Positions 33,955 through 41,331 of a stretch of DNA of 64,000 nucleotides are shown here, piece by piece. The translations under genes and the position numbers were made by a program. Source of the stretch: an uncultured Lachnospiraceae bacterium (GTDB lineage Bacteria; Bacillota; Clostridia; Lachnospirales; Lachnospiraceae); the NCBI GenBank assembly GCA_947644545.1, contig CANRZW010000010.1:1-64000 (forward strand), written 5' to 3'. The notes beneath the pieces are model-generated. The model worked only from the letters and a program-made list of their open reading frames with translations, made no database searches and had not been told where the DNA came from. Within the stretch, counting starts at the first letter, position 1; every line of letters begins with the position of its first letter.

Positions 33955-35031
33955 TTATCTTGCCAGATCCAAATGCTGTACGGTAGACACCGTGCCATTC
34001 TCGTACAGGAAAATACCTGTATTCCTGATCATCGCATTATGCTGGTTATCGCTTTCGGAATTCAGGGCAAACTGCGTTGACACCCTGCCAAGTCCTATGG
34101 CCCCTACGCCAAGGTCTGACAGATGATACAGCTTATCATTGCCGTTCTCATCCTTCGTCCAGATCAAAAGCTTCTCCCAGATCTCGTCTGCTTCGTCGAT
34201 CCATCCGTTTCCGTCATCGTCGTATTTCGCCAGATCGGCAAAACCGTCGCCCGACTTCGTGCCAAAAAGTTCACCGCCGTCGTTGATCACGCCGTCACCA
34301 TTCAGATCCAGCGCCAGAAACCCGCTGCCGGCTTTCAGGTTCGATATCTCTTCCTTCCTGCCATCCTGATCAAGATCAAAGAAAAACTTCTGATCGGACA
34401 CCTGCGCGATGTTGGTATCCAGATTGATCACCAGCGGATCACTATACTTCACAACTTCCGTCGTATAGGTTTCCTTATAATACTCCTCAAATCTGCGGCT
34501 CATGGAAAACTCAAGATTGAAGGACAGCTCTCTTCCGTCTGCCGTCTTTACCATTCCCGTGGTAGCAAACGTCGTATGTTCCTCTTCCATATGGTAATAC
34601 TCATTTGTAACCGTATTCACCTGCCGGATAGGCGTTCCTGCGCTCATCCCAAAATCACCCGGCGTTCCCAGGATCTCCTGCTCACTCACATTCTCGCCGC
34701 GAAACCGGAAGAAAAGATCCATCAGAAACCGCACGCACTGCTGCCTGATCGTCATAACGGGATCCTGCTGTCTTGTGGTCCCTGAAACTCTCCCCGCATT
34801 GGATAAATTCTTAAAATGTGTCGTAATGTCGTCCAAATTCGCAGTGTTCTTCTCATTCCCGCCGGTCTGTTCCGTATTGTCGCCGGTGCTGACCAGACTT
34901 CCGAAGAAACCGCCAAGACTGCCGTTCAAACCGCCTGTGCGCCGCATCGTGGAACTTCTCACAGAATTGGCTGTCACAGAAGCATACCTTCTGGAAGACT
35001 GCATTCCTACTACACTGGAATCGATCCTCAC
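33955..35031 (-). CDS. Hypothetical protein with calcium-binding-like DxDxDG loops
   Basis: 358 aa, function unknown. The GTG start has a perfect GGAGG 5 nt upstream. The first 90 residues are Ser/Thr/Gly-rich and probably disordered. The C-terminal half has several acidic loops of EF-hand/dockerin-like spacing: DLDQDGRKEE, DLNGDGVINDGGELFG and DDDGNGWIDEADEIW. The form resembles VCBS-associated calcium-loop proteins seen in Lachnospiraceae. No signal peptide or membrane helix is visible. The flanking 285 nt to the hydratase gene (35032-35316) show no gene or recognised motif. Confidence 0.7.
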   Translation of the reverse strand: MRIDSSVVGMQSSRRYASVTANSVRSSTMRRTGGLNGSLGGFFGSLVSTGDNTEQTGGNEKNTANLDDITTHFKNLSNAGRVSGTTRQQDPVMTIRQQCVRFLMDLFFRFRGENVSEQEILGTPGDFGMSAGTPIRQVNTVTNEYYHMEEEHTTFATTGMVKTADGRELSFNLEFSMSRRFEEYYKETYTTEVVKYSDPLVINLDTNIAQVSDQKFFFDLDQDGRKEEISNLKAGSGFLALDLNGDGVINDGGELFGTKSGDGFADLAKYDDDGNGWIDEADEIWEKLLIWTKDENGNDKLYHLSDLGVGAIGLGRVSTQFALNSESDNQHNAMIRNTGIFLYENGTVSTVQHLDLAR

Positions 35032-35316
35032 TATAACCTCCTTTTGCCAAGACCCGATCTACGCCTGTCTGTGCCACCGACTGCACCTTCCGTGATGCAT
35101 GGCAATAGAAAGGACGGCATCCCAAAAGAAAATCCTTTTCCCTCAAAAATACCGTCCGTGGTCTATACATTATTCAAATTCAAGAAACAATCGTCTGGCC
35201 GGGATCAACCGCCCCTTGTATTCTATATATCGGACGACGTTTCCAATTCCTTTAGCCGTCAAAATGCCAAATACGCAGTCATACTGCAGATTTCGGCCGT
35301 CCGCTTGTCTCAAACC

Positions 35317-37614
35317 TTAATCCACCCTGTTATAGTTGATCAGGCATCCTTTCAGGATGATCTGTCTCTCCTCATCCGTCAATTCACCCAGGCGCAGCGT
35401 AAACTCCGTCAGGCTGTTCTCCTCCACAGAGACTCTATAAGCCCTGATCTCCTCTGTCTTCTTCTCCACTGCCTGCCTGATTCCCGGCAAGAACAGATAA
35501 TCCAGATTCCTGAACGGCAGCTCGCCTTCTTCGATCAAAAACGGCAGCATACCCCAGTTGATCAGATTGGAGCGGTAGCGCTTGGTCGCATACTCGTTAG
35601 CGATATTGGCCCAGCCGCCCAGTACCTTCTGACAGCTCGCAGCCTGCTCTCTGGCGGAACCGTCACCCGGCTTCACTGCAAAAATGGTGGAGCCGAAACC
35701 GGTATTCTCATGGGATGCGTCCGCAAACTGCTCTTTGATCACGTTCATCACCGGTTTAACATCCGGATGTGCCTGACAGGGATGCTCTCCCTGCATTCTC
35801 GCCTTCTCGGCCTTCTGAATATCCTTGGCCCTTCCCACATATTCCGGATCTTTCCTGGACAGAGTAAACTCGGCCAGCCCCAGCGGATTGGAACGGTAGG
35901 AGGACGTCTCCCCGGAAGGGATCAGCTCGTCCGTCGTAGTCACCGGATCATGAATCTCGGCTACTACGCGCAATACAAGATTCTCCGGCAGCGCCCCCAT
36001 AGCAGGCCAGTCCTTGATATTAGGACCAAACTGGATCTCTACGCTTTCATCCGCCACCCCTTTGGAGTCAAATACGCGGTTCTTATAAATATTTGCATCA
36101 AAATGATATCTATACTTTGTCAGCTCTCCGTCAAACTCCGTCGCTGACGTGAGCATACCCTTGTTGGCCGCCGTCGCCGCGATAGAACGGGCATCCATAA
36201 GCGCCACCGAGGAAATCTGGCCATTCTGCAGCTTGGATCCTTCTCTGTTCGGGAAGTTCCTTGTAGAATGGCGGATGCTGAATGCATTGTTGGCCGGCGT
36301 GTCACCCGCGCCGAAGCAAGGACCGCAGAAAGCCGTCTTCAACACTGCTCCCGTCTCCAGAATCGCCGCCGCGCAGCCATTCTTGATCAGTTCCATATTG
36401 ACAGGCATGGAGGCCGGATAAACACTTAACGTAAAGCCGTCTGCTCCGATATAAGAACCTCGTAAGATATCCGCCGCCGCACAGATATTCTCGAATCCGC
36501 CGCCCGCACAGCCGGCAATAATACCCTGATCTACCATGAATTTTCCATTTACCACTTTATCCTGCAGGGAATAGGGCACTGCATTGTCCAGGCTTACTTT
36601 CGCCCGCTCCTCCACGTCATGAAGGATGTCCTGCAGATTCGCATTGACCTCATCGATGGTATAGGTATTGCTCGGGTGGAACGGCATGGCGATCATCGGC
36701 CTGATCTTCGACAGATCCACCATAATCATGCCGTCATAATATGCCGTCTCGCCCGGGTTCAATTCCTGATAGTCTTCCACTCTGCCATGAATCTCGTAGA
36801 ACTCCCTGATCTTCTCATCCGTACGCCAGATAGAAGACAGGCAGGTAGTCTCCGTGGTCATGACATCGATACCGATCCGGAAATCCGCGCTCAGATTGGA
36901 CACGCCCGGTCCTACGAACTCCATCACCTTATTCTTCACATAACCGTTACCAAATACCGCGCCAATAATCGCCAGCGCTACGTCCTGCGGACCTACCCCC
37001 TTGACAGGCTCACCGGTCAGATAGACACCGACAATGCCCGGCATATTAATATCATACGTCTGGGACAGCAGCTGCTTGACCAGTTCCGGCCCGCCTTCCC
37101 CCATAGCCATGGTGCCGAGCGCGCCATAACGCGTATGGGAATCCGATCCCAGAATCATCCTGCCGCCGCCTGCCATCATCTCTCTCGCGTACTGATGGAT
37201 AACTGCCTGATGCGGCGGTACATAGACGCCGCCGTATTTCTTCGCGCAGGTCAGTCCAAACATATGATCGTCCTCATTGATCGTACCGCCCACCGCACAC
37301 AGGGAATTGTGGCAATTCGTCAATACATAGGGAATCGGGAACCTGGTCAGGCCCGACGCCCTGGCCGTCTGTATGATACCGACGAAAGTAATATCATGGG
37401 ATGTCAGCTTATCAAATCTGATCTTCAACTTGTCCATATTGCCGGAAGTATTGTGCTCCCGCAAGATCCCATAAGCCATGGTATTCTTCGCCGCTTCCGC
37501 CTGGGAGACCTCCTGTCCGGTCTTGCTCTTTATCTGCGCCGCTGCCTCTGCCCCCGCCGGAACCACTTCCGTTCCATGCAGCAGATATGCGCCGCCTTCC
37601 ATTAATTGAATCAT
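35317..37614 (-). CDS. Aconitase-family hydratase
   Basis: Large [4Fe-4S] hydro-lyase of 765 aa, about the size of bacterial aconitases. Cluster ligands: one Cys in [14 protein letters not shown] and the CxxC pair in [14 protein letters not shown]. Substrate-site segments [15 protein letters not shown] and [14 protein letters not shown] are typical of the aconitase superfamily; a C-terminal swivel domain includes [18 protein letters not shown]. It could act as aconitase or on a related 2- or 3-hydroxy acid; no TCA-cycle genes are adjacent. It has its own promoter and a hairpin-containing leader downstream of hflX. Confidence 0.88.
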   Translation of the reverse strand: MIQLMEGGAYLLHGTEVVPAGAEAAAQIKSKTGQEVSQAEAAKNTMAYGILREHNTSGNMDKLKIRFDKLTSHDITFVGIIQTARASGLTRFPIPYVLTNCHNSLCAVGGTINEDDHMFGLTCAKKYGGVYVPPHQAVIHQYAREMMAGGGRMILGSDSHTRYGALGTMAMGEGGPELVKQLLSQTYDINMPGIVGVYLTGEPVKGVGPQDVALAIIGAVFGNGYVKNKVMEFVGPGVSNLSADFRIGIDVMTTETTCLSSIWRTDEKIREFYEIHGRVEDYQELNPGETAYYDGMIMVDLSKIRPMIAMPFHPSNTYTIDEVNANLQDILHDVEERAKVSLDNAVPYSLQDKVVNGKFMVDQGIIAGCAGGGFENICAAADILRGSYIGADGFTLSVYPASMPVNMELIKNGCAAAILETGAVLKTAFCGPCFGAGDTPANNAFSIRHSTRNFPNREGSKLQNGQISSVALMDARSIAATAANKGMLTSATEFDGELTKYRYHFDANIYKNRVFDSKGVADESVEIQFGPNIKDWPAMGALPENLVLRVVAEIHDPVTTTDELIPSGETSSYRSNPLGLAEFTLSRKDPEYVGRAKDIQKAEKARMQGEHPCQAHPDVKPVMNVIKEQFADASHENTGFGSTIFAVKPGDGSAREQAASCQKVLGGWANIANEYATKRYRSNLINWGMLPFLIEEGELPFRNLDYLFLPGIRQAVEKKTEEIRAYRVSVEENSLTEFTLRLGELTDEERQIILKGCLINYNRVD

Positions 37615-37662
37615 AGCAAACTCCTCTCTTTATCATCTTACACATACAATAACAAATAAACA

Positions 37663-37710
37663 CGACTGCGCCGCGCTCAGGATACTTACCCTGTCTCCTG
37701 AGCGCAGTCT
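37663..37710 (-). promoter_or_regulatory. Leader hairpin of the hydratase gene / hflX terminator
   Basis: On the minus strand GACTGCGCTCAGGA, a 13-nt loop, then TCCTGAGCGC-GG-CGCAGTC, followed by GTGTTTATTTGTTATT. It lies after hflX but also just downstream of a TTGCGC/TATAAT promoter, so it can be the hflX terminator, an attenuator for the hydratase, or both. Confidence 0.6.
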
Positions 37711-37718
37711 CATGTCCT

Positions 37719-37747
37719 ATTATATAGAATAGAGACATTCCGCGCAA
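37719..37747 (-). promoter_or_regulatory. Promoter of the hydratase gene
   Basis: Minus-strand TTGCGC (37742-37747), a 17-bp spacer and TATAAT (37719-37724). The upstream part overlaps a second inverted repeat, AGAGACA...TGTCTCT (about 37731-37763), which could be an operator. Confidence 0.65.
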
Positions 37748-37799
37748 TATGCGAAGTGTCTCTATTTTGTTTTTCAGGATATATAAACCGGATCAGACT

Positions 37800-39113
37800 T
37801 TAAACTGCATGATATTTCTGATAAAAATGATAATCCTCCACCCTGCAGTTGACCCGTAATCTCACACCCTCTTCCAGATATTCTGTTTCAAACACCACTG
37901 CATTCTCATTCAGATAGGACACTGCCCGGCCATCCGTATACGGGATCAGCAGCGTACACTCCTGATACCCTCCGGCCAGCTTCTTCTCGATCAGGCAGAT
38001 CAGTTCTTCCATGCCGATCCTCTCCCTTGCCGACAGATAGATGCTGTTCTCCGTCACCTGCGGCAGCACAGCCCTCACCTGTTCCGGCTCCGCTCCCGCC
38101 ATACCGGGAATCTTATCCGGACTCACCAGATCGGCTTTGTTGTAGACATAGAGCATCTGAATGCCGTCCGCCTCCAGATCCCGCAGCGTCTGATTCGTAA
38201 CCGCAATCTGCTCCTTATAGTGCGGATCACTGTAATCTACGATCTGCAAAAGAAGATCGGCCTCTTTCGCCTCCTCCAGTGTAGAATGGAAGGCCTCCAC
38301 CAGATTGTGCGGCAGCTTATGAATAAATCCTACCGTATCCGACAGCAGGAACGCGTGATGATCTGTGGGCATAATCTTGCGCACCGTCGTATCCAGCGTC
38401 GCAAAAAGCATATCCTTCTCCATCACCTTCTTCTCTTCCACATCCACCTGCTCGCTGCCGTACAGATCCAGCATGGCATTCATAAGCGTGGATTTCCCCG
38501 CGTTCGTATAACCGACCAGCGCCACCCGGGGCATACCGGATCCCGCACGGCGTTTGCGCTGCGTCTGCCGCTCCGCGCTCACTTCCTTAAGCTCCCGTCT
38601 AAGTTCCGTCAGCCGCCTCTCCAATACACGGCGGTCCAGTTCCAATTTCTTCTCACCGGCGCCCTTATTGCTCAACGAACCGGTGCCGCCGCCCTGTCTG
38701 CTCAGCGCCGCATGAAGTCCCACCAGTCTTGGCAGCATATACTGTAATCTGGCCACCTCCACCTGTAACTTCGCCTCCCTGGACCTGGCTCTGTTTGCAA
38801 AAATATCCAGGATCAGCGCACTCCTGTCAAGAATCGGCTTCTCCAGGCGTTCCTGCAGGTTCCGCAGCTGCATCGGTGAGAGAGACGCATCAAAGATGAT
38901 CACATCCGCACCGCAGTCTGCAGCGAGTTCCTTCACCTCATCCACCTTACCTGTACCGATATAAAATGCCTTATGCACCTCCGGAAGCGTCTGCTGTGCC
39001 GCTCCCGCCACGTCCATATCACAAGCCTGCGCCAACGCTCCCAGCTCCTCCAGGGAAAGCAGATAATCTTCCCCGTCATTTAAATTCACTCCGACCAAAA
39101 ATGCTTTTTCCAT
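37800..39113 (-). CDS. hflX: GTPase HflX
   Basis: Ribosome-associated GTPase that splits stalled or stressed ribosomes, 437 aa. The N-terminal HflX domain has IIFDASLSPMQLRNLQERL and the Gly-rich SRQGGGTGSLSNKGAGEKK. G-domain motifs: G1 GYTNAGKST, G3 DTVGFI, G4 NKAD. Start is ATG 39113 (MEKAFLVGVN) with GGAGG 6 nt upstream; the ORF-track extension of 11 residues lacks support. Repeat copy C lies about 100-140 bp upstream. Confidence 0.95.
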   Translation of the reverse strand: MEKAFLVGVNLNDGEDYLLSLEELGALAQACDMDVAGAAQQTLPEVHKAFYIGTGKVDEVKELAADCGADVIIFDASLSPMQLRNLQERLEKPILDRSALILDIFANRARSREAKLQVEVARLQYMLPRLVGLHAALSRQGGGTGSLSNKGAGEKKLELDRRVLERRLTELRRELKEVSAERQTQRKRRAGSGMPRVALVGYTNAGKSTLMNAMLDLYGSEQVDVEEKKVMEKDMLFATLDTTVRKIMPTDHHAFLLSDTVGFIHKLPHNLVEAFHSTLEEAKEADLLLQIVDYSDPHYKEQIAVTNQTLRDLEADGIQMLYVYNKADLVSPDKIPGMAGAEPEQVRAVLPQVTENSIYLSARERIGMEELICLIEKKLAGGYQECTLLIPYTDGRAVSYLNENAVVFETEYLEEGVRLRVNCRVEDYHFYQKYHAV

Positions 39114-39212
39114 ACAATACCTCCATCGCTTCCCAAATTTCATCAATTCCGCCAGGTTTCACCCTGCAGCCGGCAGGATGAAACCACTACATCAACTTTT
39201 CCCGTTTCCCCC

Positions 39213-39250
39213 AAAAGCGCAACAAAAAAGCAGGCACAATTCCCACAAAA
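39213..39250 (-). repeat. Dispersed repeat, copy C (partial)
   Basis: GCAGGCACAATTCCCAC matches GCAGGCACAAGTCCCAC of copy B in 16 of 17 positions. It also sits 5' of a minus-strand gene (hflX) in the same orientation. The flanking similarity is weaker than between A and B. Confidence 0.5.
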
Positions 39251-39574
39251 CAGAATTTTCCTGCTAAAACGATAAAATATGGCAGACAACACAAATACGA
39301 CACCGTCATACCTGCGTGACAGTCCTATGACAATTTTTATTCGTAGGCAAAGAAATCCCATTTACATGAGACTGCATATTTGCTTTTATCGCCCCTCGAT
39401 ACGGGTACGAGCACAACGAATAAAAATAATCACTTTCATGCCGCCTTTCTATAAATTATGATAATCTAAAAGTTACTTTATTGACTATAGCACAGACCGT
39501 ATTACGCTGTCAACTTTATTATTTTGTTCCATATGACAAATATGCAGCTGCAACGATAAATACACGGCAGCGAA

Positions 39575-39758
39575 TACCCTGCCGAACAGACCCGCGCCAT
39601 GCACATACTGAAATATATAAACGAGCATTTGTATGAAAAGATAACCGTGTCAATATATGCATGTGCCACTTGGTGCCCCGTTCCCAGAATATTCTTTCTG
39701 CCGTCTTTTTCAGAATCGTATCGATCAACGCCTTGCTGATTTTCACCATATTCTGGAA
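39575..39758 (+). pseudogene. Decayed AraC-family regulator fragment
   Basis: Within the 645-nt gap between hflX and the Rpn gene, the plus strand encodes AMHILKYINEHLYEKITV, a typical first helix of an AraC HTH. It is followed in a second frame by CHLVP and in a third by FCRLFQNRIDQRLADF, like the second half of the HTH. At least two frameshifts interrupt it and no start is present. The fragment runs up to the stop of the Rpn-family gene. Confidence 0.55.
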
Positions 39759-40649
39759 TCAGTTTAAGATACAGCGTTCAGATTCCGACATCCACGCCTC
39801 AAACTCAGATATGCTGGATGCTCTTGCCGCGCATCTGTGCCATCTGGCCAGAACATTCAGATTCGTCTCCTGTCCGATACGCTGCGCGATCTTTGTCGGA
39901 ATCTTGCCTAATTCCTCCAGCAATTCCATGATATCCTCTATTTTGCCTTCTATTTTTCCTTCGTTTTTTCCTTCCCGCCTGATTCTGTCTGCTATCTCAC
40001 ACATAACGTCTACTCCCTTCTTCTGCATCTTATATAAGTTGACCCGCTCCACGATCCGCGGGAATAATTTTGTCTGATATAACGGATCTGAATCCTTCAG
40101 ATAATTCAGCAATTCATCAATTTCTGCGTCCTTAGACGAATACTCCAGATTAAAATATTTCTCGTGCACTCCGTTAGCCGCATCGATTGCCCGGCTGCTG
40201 CCTCGTATCTTCCTGTCAACCTGATAAACCCCTGTTCTACATCCAATAAAATCACCCTTCGTAATATAGAGCACCGTCACGTCCGGCAATTCATAGTACT
40301 CCTTGCCTTTTTCCAGAACGTTCATGTCAATACACGACGTGTAATACCGGGTTCTTCTAAGTGGCGCATCCTCACTGTACATCTGCAATTCAACGCTGAT
40401 CATATTTCCGCTGTCTTCCTCCGCCAGGATATCCAGCTGCACGGAATGGCTCTCCAGATTCCTGATCACATACTGCGTCCTGACGCTCTTAAGCCGCAGC
40501 CCTGGCTGTCGCATCAGGATTCGGCATAACTCTTGGCTGGCCGCCAGATCCTCAAATACTTTCCCTGCAAACAGATCGCTGGTCAGATTGAATTGCCGAA
40601 CCCACTGCCGTTTCTGTTCATAAGTATCCAAAACACTCTTCTCTTCCAT
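39759..40649 (-). CDS. Rpn-family PD-(D/E)XK nuclease / putative transposase
   Basis: 296 aa, with AAAGGAGGG just before the ATG. It has the Rpn/YhgA-like arrangement: an N-terminal nuclease domain with LDILAEEDSGNMISVELQM (Asp then ExQ of the PD-(D/E)XK core), FFDIT-equivalent YYTSCIDMNVLEKGKEY, and a C-terminal Lys/Glu-rich coiled region (RREGKNEGKIEGKIED). Rpn proteins promote RecA-independent recombination in E. coli. Remnants of other genes on both sides mark this as a rearrangement-prone spot. Confidence 0.8.
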   Translation of the reverse strand: MEEKSVLDTYEQKRQWVRQFNLTSDLFAGKVFEDLAASQELCRILMRQPGLRLKSVRTQYVIRNLESHSVQLDILAEEDSGNMISVELQMYSEDAPLRRTRYYTSCIDMNVLEKGKEYYELPDVTVLYITKGDFIGCRTGVYQVDRKIRGSSRAIDAANGVHEKYFNLEYSSKDAEIDELLNYLKDSDPLYQTKLFPRIVERVNLYKMQKKGVDVMCEIADRIRREGKNEGKIEGKIEDIMELLEELGKIPTKIAQRIGQETNLNVLARWHRCAARASSISEFEAWMSESERCILN

Positions 40650-40971
40650 TGAAACCCTCCTTTATCATTTTCATACAGGAAAGTCACAATAAAATTCGGT
40701 ATTTCTTAACATAACAATCCTGCCAAACAAATGTGAGTCTTCGGCAGAACTGCCTGACAGTGCACGAAATGTCCTTGCAATCCACAGGAAACGGCAAAAA
40801 CAGTACCTGTTTGCCATAGCCCGTCCCTGCCTGCGGTGCACATTTAAGAATCAAGATTTGCTTTATTACAGAGAGTATAACACACCATTGTCCTGTATGC
40901 AATATGTTTTACACACATTTAAGAACGTTTTATCGTTATGTCTTCCTTCAGAATCTATCTACTCTTATTAA
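40650..40971. other. Intergenic stretch without a recognisable gene
   Basis: The 322 nt upstream of the Rpn gene contain short ORFs only (such as the 72-codon minus-strand ORF) with no family signal or SD. A minus-strand TATACT lies near 40870, but I see no matching -35. Confidence 0.4.
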
Positions 40972-41163
40972 TCAAAGACCCTCGCGGCAACCGCCAAGCC
41001 AATTACATAATTCTACACAAGGATCATATTTATCTGTACCTTTGACAATAGCCAGAGACTCAACAACAAATGGTTCTCCCACTTCCGGATCCGTCCATTC
41101 TGACGGCATATCCGCATAGTCAGCATTGCCGATCAGTAGCAATGGGGTTTGCCAATGCTGCCG
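40972..41163 (-). pseudogene. C-terminal fragment of a periplasmic-type binding protein
   Basis: An open minus-strand frame reads LLLIGNADYADMPSEW, then VGEPFVVESLAIVKGTDKYD and ends at a stop. This resembles the last quarter of ferric-iron/spermidine-type ABC substrate-binding proteins, in which an equivalent PVVVESVALLKGA stretch precedes the C-terminal helix. No start or N-terminal part is present, so it is a remnant, perhaps with further damage. Confidence 0.5.
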
Positions 41164-41205
41164 CCCCCTCGAGTGTCAGGAGTGTATCTTTTTAAAGAAC
41201 AAAAC

Positions 41206-41281
41206 CGGCACGGCAGTCTTGAAATCCTTGTGCTGCCTGAAAACAGGCAGATCCACAAGTGTATTCCAAAACGCCGTGCCG
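41206..41281 (-). terminator. Long hairpin after glgP
   Basis: A 76-nt imperfect palindrome: CGGCACGGC and GCCGTGCCG at the base, CACTTGTG/CACAAGG in the middle and CTGCCTG/CAGGCAG at the tip around TTTT. On the minus strand GGTTTTGTTCTTT follows. It lies about 50 nt beyond the glgP stop and probably ends that transcript, though it is unusually long for an intrinsic terminator. Confidence 0.65.
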
Positions 41282-41331
41282 AAATAGTTCCAGTCCTTCA
41301 TGAACTTAAACAATCATTTTGTAGTATCTAT

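Noticed and set aside
35032-35316. Possible c-di-GMP riboswitch in the leader of the calcium-loop protein gene
   Set aside because: The GC-rich segment shows no GEMM consensus or clear paired elements when read by eye.
34816-36147. 443-aa plus-strand ORF over the hydratase and calcium-loop genes
   Set aside because: Antisense to the C-terminal part of the aconitase-family gene and the start of another real gene; no conserved motif.
39661-40077. 138-aa plus-strand ORF opposite the Rpn gene
   Set aside because: Mostly antisense to the Rpn coding sequence; only its first codons overlap the AraC remnant. No SD or family motif.
40684-40902. 72-aa minus-strand ORF upstream of the Rpn gene
   Set aside because: No SD, no family signal and Cys-rich random-looking composition.
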